64,000 bases of DNA from Lunularia cruciata (GCA_948567375.1 OX419756.1:62572333-62636332), one strand, 5' to 3'. Counted from the first letter of the stretch, positions 22,365-34,224 are shown. The notes: generated by a model from the sequence alone, not told the origin. Program-made: numbers and translations.

Positions 22365-24290
22365 GATTTAGAGTATGCCTTGAAACAAACTACCCATAGC
22401 TTATTTTCATCCTCTCTTTGTCAGTCCTATTGAGGAAGTTTCTTTTGTTTTATCTTGTGGCAACAAAAACTCAAAAATAAATATTCTTGCTCTAAATAAC
22501 TTTTGCTCTGTCTTTCATCTCAAATCTGACTAATTATGGGTTGAATGTGATATAGTGGATACTCTTAATTATAGGAACTAAATTTTCAACCAAACATTCA
22601 TACTTCTATGTTCATCTAATACAATGACTTTTGGTTTTGAATAATATGAAGACTTTACGGAAAGTATCAAGGCAGGTAGGATGAATTTATTTATTTCTTA
22701 GTAATTTGTTCATATAAGTGGATATTTGATCAATTTGATTTGAACAAAAACAATATGCACTCCAATTCTGTCAAAACTTTTTGAGAGAAAGATTGGAGTT
22801 TTCTGCTTTTCCTAGTTTCTAAATAAATTTTCCTTTTTATTTTTAACCTCTGTGAAACATTTCCTCAGGTGCTTATCCAACTTAGCTCTTTCTTCAAATT
22901 TTTATAACACACACAAAGCTTATAGTTTACAACTTATGCAAGAAGCAATCATTATTTGCATATTTAGTCATACAACTAGATGAAAAATTTGAATGATTAT
23001 TGACCATGCATAACTTAGTGTGACTAAGGTAAAGCAATATTTCAAATATTATAGGTAAAAATCTAATTATTTAGATAATCAATATGGAAAAAATACAAGA
23101 ATTAGATATACAAGTATCATTTATCACAATATTGAAAAAAATAAAGATGATTAATGCTTATCTACACTAAGGATAATATGGTCTTGTTCATTTTTTAGCT
23201 TTGCCCAATCTTTATATAATGTAGAAACTTATCCTTGTTTATTAGAATCTTTTAATTTGAAAAATCTATGGGTCATATCTCACAAGATCTACTAAACAAA
23301 ACTAGATCACTCATTTTTGGTATATTCCACTAATGATCTATTTGTGATATCCATACAATGATCTATTTGTGATATCCATACACCTTCTTCGTTATTAATT
23401 TATAGAGAAGATTAAAATTCTCAACCTTGGGACTATATTTGCAATAAACAAGATATCTAACCATTCTTAAGAAAAATGTTAGATGTAGTGATGTTCTGCC
23501 TTGGTGCCACTCTGGAAAACCATTGGTGTTTTGGAGTGACAATAACAAAGATATTTGGAATTTGATTACAACATTTATCTTCTCAAATACTTGTGTAAAC
23601 AATCTGCTAAAGTTCTAACATGAAGCTTTTTTTGGTCAATCTCCACAGGCTATCAGAAAAAGCACTCTCTTTGAGTGTTGAGTTGCATGGCTAGCATGAA
23701 TAACAATCAATCATTTTTACAACAAGATGTATATTTCAATTTTTGGACTTTTTTTAACATATCAAACTAGAAGACTGTTTTGTATATTGCCATGTCAAAT
23801 GACGATTTGTTTAGTGTTGACTTATATTGATTCTAGTATTACTTTAAATTTTGGATTATAATATTGAAAAATTTAAATTTATTTATATTAGCAGTGGAAA
23901 AATTTTAATTTTAATTTTAAAATAAATAATAAAATATTTTTATCATTATTGACCTAATATTATTTATATTTTCATTTTTATTGATATTCGCTGATAATTT
24001 TTTTCCATGCTTAATTCTAATATTATTTGTACATCAATCATCACCATGGAATTAATCTTCATCCCATATTCACTCATGCTAAAGTTTTATTACATAATTA
24101 TAATGTTATTTTTTAAACAAATAAAAACATTAAACTAATGTTCATTTTCACATTCTATGTCTTTTACATCAAATTTTAATATTAATTATTAATTCTACCA
24201 TTGCAATATATCAAATATGCTACTCCTTTTACTTTTAATAAAATCAAATATTATGGTAATCTACTTATTTGAATGTATATTTTTAATCCT
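22365..24290 (+). repeat. Repeat X, copy 2 (longest)
   Basis: About 1.9 kb, AT-rich. It is homologous to 47645-49365 on the same strand and to 1-1300 on the opposite strand. Copies 1 and 2 share the left end near 22365, while copy 3 begins about 170 bases in. The right limit, about 24290, is set by loss of similarity with copy 3. It carries a private perfect 25-bp tandem duplication (23332-23381). No protein domain, primer site or inverted ends were found. Confidence 0.7.
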
Positions 24291-24720
24291 CTTGATTAGA
24301 TATCTAGATTGAGTAAACCTTATCAATATATGATTTTAAGATTATTTTGAGTTTTTGAAGCACATGATATGTAGTTGTCAATATTGAATTATGGTGATTT
24401 ATTGTTGCACTAATACTAGTAAATTTGGTAAGAACAGGTTGTTCCTTCAAATATCCAAGTGACCAAAAGTGAAGAGAAATCACTAAGCTACAAATTATTT
24501 TTTATTTCTTGCAAACCAGAAACCACTTCCAAAAACCACTTCCACAAGAGTGTAGTGTTACCCTACGACACACTATGGAAAAGGGAAAACTAAATATCAT
24601 TTCATAGCTTTCAAATTAATCTTGAAGGTTATGTTCATTTCACTCAAAACTCTCTTTCATTCTAAAAACTTTTACTACAAAGATATGTACTACCTTTCCC
24701 TTAAGGTACAACTCCAAAGG
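24291..24720. other. Unassigned AT-rich spacer
   Basis: Between repeat X and the isolated LTR. Nothing recognisable on either strand. Confidence 0.4.
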
Positions 24721-25151
24721 TGTAACAATATGGAGTTTACTGACAAATTAGTTAAGACTAAAAAAATAGCAAGTATGTAACATTAACCAAGAATTATAAG
24801 AATGTTCTAGAAGCTTCTTGGTACCTTCAAAGTATTGTATTATGTGTATACCAAGTAGACAACTTCTAGGAGGAAGTTTCTTGGGAAACTTCTCAACTAG
24901 CTTAGCTTGCATGCCAAGTAGATGGATTCTAAACGGAAACTTCTTAAGAAACGTCCCAATTAGCTTAACTTGCACTCTAAGAAGATACTTTTTAAGAAAT
25001 GTCTTGAGAAGCTTCCCAAGAACCTTGTATGTTCCCCATAAATATCAAAGCCCAAGCTCATGCTAGGCATTTGGAGTTTCACTCATTCAAGAGTCATAAT
25101 CTGATCTTTCATTCAAATCTTCCACTCTCTTACTTCTCTTAATCTTTTACA
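24721..25151 (+). repeat. Isolated chromovirus LTR (431 bp)
   Basis: Starts tgtaacaatatggag and ends cttttaca. It is homologous to the LTRs at 58288-58638 and 63301-63725. It contains the GAA/TTC-rich modules in a more mutated state and a TATA-like cataaata at 25037-25044. There is no primer site after its end and no polypurine tract before its start, so it is a solo LTR or a recombination remnant. I see no matching target duplication (left flank ccaaagg, right flank accttg). Confidence 0.8.
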
Positions 25152-26339
25152 ACCTTGATTTCTTATCTTCCAACTTCAATTGATCAAATTAGATCTAAAT
25201 TGCTCACACATGGCATTTCTTGATTTCATCACAACTAAAATTTTGTCAACTATCTAACTCCACATATGATAGATCATAAAAACTAGTCTTACAACTCTCA
25301 TAATCAATCTATTTGTGCACTTGGGTATGAATTTGGCCCCCTGCTTCAAGTGATCAAAAGTATAGGATTTGCTCATGGAGGCAAGAGATGTAGTTGTGTA
25401 GAACAGAGTTTTATTCAGAGAGGGGTTGGGGGTGGGGGTGTTTGCTAGAGAAATCATGTGCTTGTTGACAAATCCATATGAATTTGCTCAAGTTGCTATG
25501 GATTACTAGCATAGGATAGTAGTTTGCTCAATCCAGATGGGGTACCTAGAAATGGTTCATTTGCCAAACTGGATATGTGAAGTGGTTTGTTGAAGGTTTT
25601 GCCTTGTAGATGGAGTTTGATGGGGAGTTGCTCAAGGGTTTGTTAGGGGTTTGCTACATCAACAAGATACAAGCGAGGGTTTGCTGCACGGAATATGTCA
25701 AATCCCTAAGATCTGTCTGCCCTATAGACATGTTAGGGAGTTGATAGGTTGTGGGATTTGCAGTGGGTTGGGAGGGAAATTTTCTCCCATAGACTCTATT
25801 CCTACTCAAATTGAATAAATTTATCACTAAAAAGTCAATGCATGTAGAAATAATCACATTTGGACATAATACTGCATTCCAAGGCACACTTTCAATCCAA
25901 GTGCATCAAGATCCATATCTCAAATTGATTCCACCAATTTTCTGATCTGATTTTTGTCTAACCATACCTACTTGATAGAAGTTATGTAATTTGCAATAGA
26001 GTGCAATTTGATGATTCTTGCTCATGAAAATCCTCCATGGTGTACATATTCCACACCTTCTCATAATTTGCAATATTTGCCAATTTTTTTAATCTCTATT
26101 AATGCTTTCCTCTCTCTCTCCTCTCTTGATACTCCTGCAATTTTTCACCTTTTTCTCTCCTGATTTTCAAATCTACTCAATCTACTTCTTTGCAAAGGAG
26201 CAAATGTGTCTTTGCTTTACCCTTGTCCAAAATGTATACATGTAAGGAGGCACTTCTGTCTCTAAACATGGATACCCCTCCAAGATGAGAGCATTCACCT
26301 TCTTTGTCACAAAGAGAACATCAAAGCGATCAGGTCATT
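25152..26339. other. Unassigned sequence between LTR and arm R
   Basis: No recognised domain. Between about 25360 and 25700 the motif gtttgct or a near variant recurs irregularly. A minus-strand frame of 77 codons (25654-25887) has no recognisable features. Confidence 0.4.
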
Positions 26340-27223
26340 GTCCCATTTTCACAAACAATAGAGCAAATCCCATCAATGGGATTTGTCACAACAAATCCCA
26401 TTAGTCACATCTTCATCTTGAAATTCAAAATTGTCATTGTCAACTAACTCCCGATGTTTCACACGAGAAATGGAATATTTCTTGCATGACTAATGCATTT
26501 TTAACCCAAAATTTAAATTTCTCATATAAAAAATATAATGTAACTTTAACAACTAATGTATCTCTCACTCTAGACTTTGGATACTTAGTAGCAACAATTT
26601 GAATCTCTAACCCTGGAAATCAAATAATTCTTTGTCACGTAGACTTCCAACAACGGCACCCAACAACCCCATCCTGGCACACTCGAGCGACACCCAGCAC
26701 CAACGACACCCGAAAGAACAGGTGAACCCATGGCGATCCCCATAGTGCGAACGTAACCAGGACGGAAATATTGTCTAAGTTTCACAAACTTTCATACAGT
26801 TGCATAATGCAACTCTACATCGTCTGAAACTTTTCGCAAAAACTTGAACGTGAAACTTTTCGTCTTATTGACTAGCTGCGAGTACAATGAGAAACCACGA
26901 TGACGTATAATTAATGCCCTCTCATCACCCGTGAAGGAGCGGTTGCTCTACAATTTGCCAACAAGGGTAGGTTGAGAGCGATTTATAGAACAACGCAATT
27001 TGCAGGAGAGATTTGTAATTAACTTTCCTTGAGCTTACTGATCATATCAAAGTAGTAGAATTTTGCACCTCACAATGAAGTCAACTAGTGATACACACAT
27101 TGTGTCCAGTGGACAACTCCAATCAATAACGCTCAGGTTGGTCTAAACCAGAACGATCTTCGTTCAGGACTTGCAAATTACGGAGTTCGAGGTCGCATGG
27201 CCTGGAAAAGTTTACTTTCTAGA

Positions 27224-27890
27224 CGCTGTGAGAAGTACAAGTACATTTGGGGATTGTAATTTCTCTTGAAAGGTCTCATGCAATTGTTGCTTTTATTTTT
27301 CTATAATATCTCATATATCTCAAAAGGTCAAACCATCCAGATCTTAGAAAGAAAAGGAAAGATAATTCGGGCAGAGTGAACTTTAGTCCAATTATGAAAG
27401 ACATCACATGAGCGGTATTCCACGCTTCTAATTGACAACCTTCTTAATGCTCCTCCTCGGTGTACCGAAGAGCAGCATTCATTCAGGCACCCGGTTCAGC
27501 AAACTTATTTCAACAAGTAGTTACGCATCCGACCTATGAGCACAGGATTCGACGAGTAGCTTTCTGCAGCTAGACGCTGTAAGAAGTACAATTGGGGAAC
27601 GTAATATCTCTTCAAGGATCTCATGCAATTGTTGCTTTATCTTCTCTTTAATATCTCATAAGGTCAACCCATCCAGATCTCAGAAAGGAAAGGAAAGGTA
27701 ATTCGGGCATAGTAAACTTTATTCCAATTCCGAGAGGACATCACATAAGCGATATTCACGCTTCTTAAAGACAGAACCGAAGTGTTCCCCGGTGTACCGA
27801 CGAGCAGCATTTTGAGCAAACTTATTTCAACAAATAGTTACGCATGCTGCGACCTATGAACACAGGATTCTACCGAATAGCTTTCTGCAG
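27224..27890. repeat. Tandem duplication of ~340 bp inside arm R
   Basis: 27224-27565 and 27572-27890 are diverged direct repeats. Shared landmarks are the 'gacgctgt(g/a)agaagtacaa' start, 'catgcaattgttgctttt', 'ccatccagatct', 'ttcgggca', 'ggtgtaccga' and 'agctttctgcagcta'. Arm L has one full unit (10270-10600) plus the beginning of the second (10600-10645). The duplication therefore existed before the arms separated, and arm L then lost part. Confidence 0.75.
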
Positions 27891-28099
27891 CTACCTATCT
27901 TGGCTTATCCTAGAGTCATGTGCTTAGCGCTTATTTCATTTCGAATTTCGGTGTACTCTTAAGCACTGAGGGCAGTGCTACCTCAGTTCATCCACGCGGT
28001 TGGTGCCAGTGTTAGTCGGCGAGCCGAAACTCATAGAAAGGCAAATCTGCAGACGGATCCAAGCTCTTGTAGCCACCATCACAGCATTCAAACGAAAAC

Positions 28100-28332
28100 T
28101 TAAATTCGGACTTGTAAACTTTGCATCTGTAAACCAACCGCGAGAGCAGGAAGCTCTTCTAAGAAACTCAACCAATGTGCGGATGAGTTAAGCAATAAGG
28201 CGTCCGCATCCGTAAATCTACAAATATGAGACAGCTGATGATAATCCCCGGTGTGCAGTAGGAACCGTTGCAGAATTGTCAGCAGAGTCTCTGAAGTCTT
28301 AGCTTGACAGACCCAATACACATTACGGACGA
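28100..28332 (-). other. Open frame downstream of proline-rich gene copy 2
   Basis: Minus-strand frame containing 'SETLLTILQRFLLHTGDYH' and a further ~45 residues, running from just after the stop of the proline-rich gene. The equivalent frame in arm L is open as well up to about 10050. There is no convincing start codon; an exon, 3' untranslated region or chance are all possible. Confidence 0.3.
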
Positions 28333-28809
28333 TCACCCGCTATGAGAGCTGGGAGCCCTGGCAGAATGATCATGAGATTCCGGAGACCGAGCAGGAGACG
28401 CATTGTGTGGAGGAGGAGGGGAATGTGTAGCTCTGGGAGAAAGAGGTGGATGGGGGGGGAGTGGGACGGAAGGGATAGAAGGTAGACGGAAAGGAGGTAG
28501 ACTCGGAAGCTGAACGATATTGGGTAGCGGGGGCAGTGCGGGGGAAGCAGGATTGGGCCTGGAAGATGGGGAAGGGTGCGCAGAAGGCGGATTCGATCCA
28601 GGAAAGGTATTGGGTAGAGGGGGGAGTGTGGGTAAACGGGTTAGATGGAAATCAGGATCGGAACTGTGCGAGGCTGGTGGTGGTGCTGATGGATTATCCG
28701 CCAAGAGAACGCGGGATGCGATTGCTGTGGGCAACAGCATTCCTCCGATGCACACGCAACATACCAAAACCATGAACGAGCCAGTAGTGAAGTGATTCAT
28801 CTTCCCCAT
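28333..28809 (-). CDS. Secreted proline-rich protein, copy 2 (158 aa)
   Basis: Intact inverted twin of 9361-9837, with the same length and no indel. The ATG at 28809 is chosen as start because it begins the signal peptide and matches copy 1; the frame is open further upstream but without an ATG. The hydrophobic signal core, TAIA-S cleavage context, Pro/Ser-rich mature chain and LPPLPN repeats are all kept. Of 11 base differences from copy 1, 8 change an amino acid and 3 are silent, which fits near-neutral drift or relaxed constraint. Even so, the complete absence of indels and stops contrasts with the decayed surroundings. Upstream, a TATA-like element lies near 28903-28910. Function unknown; a cell-wall or apoplastic role is inferred from the signal peptide and composition. 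Confidence 0.6.
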   Translation of the reverse strand: MGKMNHFTTGSFMVLVCCVCIGGMLLPTAIASRVLLADNPSAPPPASHSSDPDFHLTRLPTLPPLPNTFPGSNPPSAHPSPSSRPNPASPALPPLPNIVQLPSLPPFRLPSIPSVPLPPHPPLSPRATHSPPPPHNASPARSPESHDHSARAPSSHSG

Positions 28810-29070
28810 GTTGGCAATAGTCCCGATTTCTGCAAGTCCTGCGTCTACAATCGTCACTCAAAGTATGATGAAGGACTTACTGGTTGCTAATGGTGATCAT
28901 GCAGTATATGTAGCTTCGAAGCAGCACTACCATTCCCTTACCAGTGGGCGTGCTTGTGAGACTTTCAATGTTTTTTGGAACTAAATCATGTCTATGATTG
29001 CTAGACTCCAAGCAGGAATGTGCATTTCATTTACCTTGAAAGTTCTGAACACTGAAATTCGAATTTGGTA
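28810..29070 (-). promoter_or_regulatory. Putative promoter of proline-rich gene copy 2
   Basis: Conserved with 9100-9360 in reverse complement, including the gcttcgaagc palindrome (about 28914-28923) and a TATA-like element about 95 bases before the ATG. Promoter role is inferred. Confidence 0.45.
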
Positions 29071-30059
29071 CTGTTATTCTTTCGGAACATTCATTCGATT
29101 CATTCTTTTCTAGAGCGCTAGTCGGTACTTTCGACTTGTACGGACGTCACCATATAATCTACAGGAGGGATTCTGGATTCAATACTGTACTCAGAAATTA
29201 AAGGGAGATGTGTGATAAAAAAGATGAAAATCTGTATCATTATTAGAGGACTGTCTATGGAAAGCCCGAAGAAGACAAGTAAATATAGCTAAACATATAC
29301 GAAATCTATAAACGGTTGATTGATACAAAAAATTAGCGTAGCGTCGACGAGGAACGAGGAGAGATAAGAGAGACGTGAAAGAAATTTCCAGTGTACATTT
29401 GGTGCATATAGGATAAAAGTATATAAGAATTTATTTTAGTTTGGTCTAATTGTTATTTAGAATGAAAGTCATAATAATTCTATAAAAAGATCGGGTTTGA
29501 TTAATTTCTTTTAGTATTTTAAATACTTATTCAGTAGGATGTGTCCTGATCTTTGTTATCAATTTTATTTGTGTTCCTTAGTTTTAAGATTACGGAAATG
29601 AGACGTTAGGATTTATGTTGCTTTTATTCTCTGGACAATTAACATTTTCGAATGTGAAGTGTGATATAAATGAGTTCTGGTTTCATAAAGAATAAAGAAC
29701 AGAACATCTCATTGTGAGGATCGCGGGAAATAATCACATAAAGAGCTCGGGATTGGACCTGGAGTGGACCAGAGCGGAATAGACAGGTCCTAGAGTGGAC
29801 CAAGCAATAGGGCATGATAGACTACAGAATGGACGAGACCATAGAGCTCAAAGTTGGGGAACAGGGTTGCAGAATTACTAGCTGCAGTTAGGAAACAAGA
29901 AAGCCCACATAAGATTCTATAGAAATGTAATTAGATGAATCTATGGAAATGCATTTCAATGGTTGATAGATACAATCAATTTTGGTGCTTGATTTCGAAA
30001 TGATTTTGCGATGAATGTGTTAAGGCATTGATATTAACTAGTATGATATTCCGTAGTCC

Positions 30060-30345
30060 TCGGAACAATCGTCACGCAAAGTATGGTGAGGGGATACTGG
30101 TTGCTAGCTTTGACCACGCAGTATATAGAGCTTCGAAGCAGCACTACCGGTAGGCATGCTTGTGAGACTTTGCATATTTTGCGAACTTAATCATGATTTC
30201 TGTGGTTGCTGGCAGAGACAGACAGGACAGGAATGTGCGTCTCATAAATTCTTAAACCATTGAAATCCGGAAGTGTTATTCTCACTAAAAACATTTCGAC
30301 TTTCCTGTTCTTACCAAAATCTAGACCGCAAGTTCGTACTTTCGA
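30060..30345 (-). promoter_or_regulatory. Upstream duplicate promoter unit A in arm R
   Basis: Counterpart of 8080-8295 in reverse complement, with a TATA-like sequence (gtatatag, about 30121-30128). It also keeps the 'gtctagatttt' leader that arm L lacks at the same place. No coding sequence follows it. Confidence 0.5.
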
Positions 30346-31070
30346 CTTGTAATCACTGTCCTGAGTTCACCATATTAGCTTAGAGAATTATATATTACCC
30401 CAAGGAATGAATGATATAGTTATAACTTCTAGATATAGGAATCTTAAGTCATAGACTTCCAAATGGGTTTTGGTCTCACATGCCTTTCTAGAGTGAAATA
30501 TTATCACCTACAATAAGAAAGTTTCAAATCTTATACTTGGTTCTACGAAGGTTTCTATCTCTTATCTCTTTCATATTATAAAATTATGATTAATGTTCTC
30601 CTTCCTTACAATATAAATACCCAATTTTTTTTATCGAAACTTCTTCTTTGCTCACTTGTAACAAAGGGAATCAAAGAACATAGTGCAATCTATTATGTTG
30701 AAATATAGTCTTCTTTACTTTTTCAATTACTTGTCATAACTCATCTTTTGTTGAACTTGAGCTTTCTGAATTTGGATTAAGAGTATAGCTCTAACTTCCT
30801 ACAATCCTGTACACTGTTTCTAGTTGGACATCTTGGCCTCTTTTAAATTCTCTTAAAATTTAATGTGACTTCAAATTGGGGATGGGTTGAATGAGAGAAA
30901 TCAAAAATTCACTTTTGCAGTATTTTGGAGGGAGTTCAATTAAGAGCTTGTAGTTAATTGAGAGAGTTTGTGAGCGTGGGAGTATGAAAACCTCCAAAGT
31001 AGAAGACTTATGACTCAGTGGCAAGAGAGGTAGTTTAGAAAAAGGACTGGAGCCCTCTCAACTTAAGCAA

Positions 31071-31340
31071 TCAACTATTAGCCCTTATCCATGAAAACAC
31101 AAAGAGAGCAATCAAAGAAATTCCATCTACATTTTTGTTATGCAATTGGCTTGAGAATTTGTAGTATGAAGCATGTGGTGCTTGGGAAACTTTGTCCCAA
31201 TCCATGATAGATGCCCTAATCATGGATGCAATCACATTGGGGGTAGGTATTGGGAGAGGATGCAAGGTTGAAGATGGCGTCACATTTGAGTCACATAGCC
31301 AAGCCATGCAAGACCAAATTGTCACTTCTTCTGTCAACAA
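31071..31340 (-). other. Open frame at the outer edge of arm R (89 aa), unrecognised
   Basis: Minus-strand frame with 'PSSTLHPLPIPTPNVIASM' and 'SYYKFSSQLHNKNVDGISL'. The homologous stretch of arm L (5970-6190) has the same sequence with frame breaks, so if this was coding it is lost there. It could be a piece of an old element. Confidence 0.25.
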
Positions 31341-34224
31341 GAATCATCCATCAAATGGTTAGACAATTGTGGTACCTACCTTTTCAAAAATTTGAAATTT
31401 TGTTTCATTTGACTTTTTTTGGATGAAGGTAGATCAAGTTATTTTCAAGTTCATGGGGAAATACCCCTACTATGTGCATTCTTTGGATTTCATCTATGCA
31501 CTTATTTAGATACAAAAAATACATCACCAAAAGATCTTTCCATACAAAGGAATGGTATAAAGATATTGAGTTTAAAGAAAAGGTTGGGTACAAAAAGCAC
31601 AAGTACAAAGAATCTTTCAAGCCAAAAATCTTGAAAACCAAAGTCCATATCTTGATTTCAATGGCATGTCACTTGGATAAAGAACCACTACCAAGGACCA
31701 TTGGCACCCATCAAAGAGTTCTTGTATGTGGAGAATGTAGCTCATCCCTTGAGGACCATTACCAAAGAATCTTTGTCTATAAAATGAAAAGCCAACCAAG
31801 TAACTTCACTTTTGCCATCATCAACAAGAACTCCTCTAAAGAATTCTTGTGCAATGTCAATCCCTTTGCAGTTGACAGTTATTTGTGGTTTTCATGCCCT
31901 TTGCAAAAGATGTTCAGAGCAAAGAAATCCATGAAGAATATAGCTAAGGTGATCCTTTGATCCCCAAGAATTGACAAATGGGCCATCAGAGCTAGAAGTG
32001 ACGTACTCCAAAGCAAGCACTTGATATCTCTACTCTAGAATTGGGAGTTGAGTTCACTTGCCATCATTCAATAGATGCTAAGGAGAACCTAGAGAGAAAT
32101 TGGGGATTGTTGGGGTAATCCTTATAGTTGGGGAGGGAGGTGGGGGAACATTGGAGAATAGAACTAGGCGCAGACACAAGTCACTTAGGAGCAATGGACT
32201 TAGATATTAAATTTGGGATATAGGAAAAGATTTTAATAGATCCATCAAGAACTCCTTTTTAGAGAAGAGATCTATGAGTGATGGTTTGAATGAGCATACT
32301 TACAAGCATTTTTCTTGTAGGTACATCATTTAGTCTGTTATGAAATTGTTTTGCTTGAAGCAAACTACTTACTTAACCATCAATCAAGAAGTTTTCTTTG
32401 AGCAACTATATAGAGGAGAATCTATCAATTGAGCCTACATGTTCTATTGACAAGCCCTCTCCATGGTCAAGAAACTCAAGGAGGATGGAATAGCTGCCTA
32501 CCTTGCTCTTTTTGAAATTCACTTCTATATGGAGTTGAATTTGCTAAGTGAAGATAAGAGTAGATGGTTTGGCAACCATTTTTTCTGGAGGCATATTTTA
32601 CATATCAACCTAAAGACCCCTCCACAATCAAGAATCACATGGATAAGGATGTTGAATTTGCTCAATATGGGAATTTGTGGAGGTGAAAGAAGTTGTGCCA
32701 ATCACCTCTAGGAAGAAGAAAAAGCACCCTTTAGCAACCAACACTCCAAAACAAGCACCTAAGATAGCAAAAGAAATCCTAAGGTGGTCAATCTTTCTTT
32801 GAATGAAGATGAAAGAGAAGCAAAAGAAAAAAGTGAAAAAGAAGTGCCACAATTAGTGATATTACACTCTTTTGGGAATGGTTCATACCTAAGAGGTTTA
32901 ACATAAATAACTACAACAATGACACTTCTTTCTTTAATATTATCCATTTCCAAGCTGTATCTCCATGGGAATGATTTTTTCTTGCTATTATACTTTATAT
33001 TGTATGACATTGGGTTGTCACATACAATTTTTGCACCACTACCAAGGATACATTCTTCGGAGTGGCTAGATACAAAGAGCAGACAAGGAAATGAATGCTG
33101 TTAGGGAATTGAGTACCATGAGAAGTAATTCAAACACCTCTTGACTTATGAGCCTACAAGAGAAATAAAAAGTGCAAAGCTAAGTGGTGTGTAATAGAAA
33201 GAAAAGCTCAAGACAAGTTGGTAATCCTTAGATGAAAACAATGATAGACACCAAATTGGCCCTTTGGCAATAGTCACCACATTGGCTCTTTACTTTCAAG
33301 AATATCATTGGACAATTTGTTGTGTGAATATAAATTGCTACACAATATATAGTGTTGTCAACATCATACACCATAAAAGCTCAACTCATATTAAAAGCAA
33401 ATGTAAACTTCAAAGATCCACAATAATCAGATCTCAACACTCAATAATATTTTCCAACAAGCATTGATTAAATCATCAAGCCTCACTTAGTCTAGCTAAG
33501 AGAATTCAAGTTCCGTTTGCCGGCCTCTATCCACCATCACTACGATCAAAGGCTCAACATAGGGGAAGTGAGCTCTATGGAGCTACATTTTGCAATATAC
33601 TCCTTGGAGTGGGTTGGAAGTCCAACCCTAATGGCATATTCAATGATGTAATGGGAGTTGTTATGGTATGAATGATGAATATAATGATGCAATTAGAAAC
33701 CCTAAAGTAGAAGATGGCCACCACCAAGTAATGCATGAGTAGCTATTGATAAAATTATGGCTATCAAGATACTCCTTCTAAAATCCTAGCAAACTTGCTT
33801 GGGCATAACAAATTTTGTGATAGTTGTGAAAATATACATTTTTACATAATATACAGCAATGTCAATATCATACAATATAGAAGCACAACTCATATAAGAA
33901 GTCACAAACACTTGCCTCCCTAGCTAGTAGTTATGCCCCTCTAACTCTAGATAGCCTTATACTCAAAGTATGTTATACACTCTATGAAAATCAAAGATTA
34001 GGAGGTAAGGTGCTAAGGAGCCCCATTAATGGTCACTTGTCTACAATCTATATCACAAAAAGAGTGCATGAGCTATAATGTCAAGCACACTGAAGACATA
34101 ACCATTGCACTTGAGGAACCATTGTGAGAAGAGGGGTCAAACATATGTCAACCTCACAAATAGCTATCACATACCAACATAATAGCAACAAAACCACATA
34201 ACATACATCCTAAGCCTATAAGTA
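31341..34224. other. Unassigned repeat-like sequence with one 162-codon frame
   Basis: The longest frame (31472-31960, plus) is Lys/Ser-rich, for example 'EFKEKVGYKKHKYKESFKPK', and matches no domain I know. A second frame of 82 codons starts at 32463. Two similar stretches, 33320-33410 and 33830-33910, share 'atcatacaccata'-like and 'ctcaactcatat'-like words about 500 bases apart and may be an old duplication. No RNA gene seen. Confidence 0.35.

Larger units (their letters stand above)
26340..31290 (-). repeat. Arm R of the large inverted repeat
   Basis: Reverse-complement partner of 5965-11020. Relative to arm L it lacks the ~1 kb insertion, has an extra segment of about 80 bases near 29320-29430, and keeps a longer section around 26690-27570 that arm L has largely lost. 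It carries the second proline-rich gene and both upstream promoter units. Confidence 0.85.

Noticed and set aside
28333-28857. Longer version of proline-rich copy 2 starting 16 codons upstream
   Set aside because: The upstream start would be GTG, and copy 1 has no equivalent open start. The ATG at 28809 begins a normal signal peptide.
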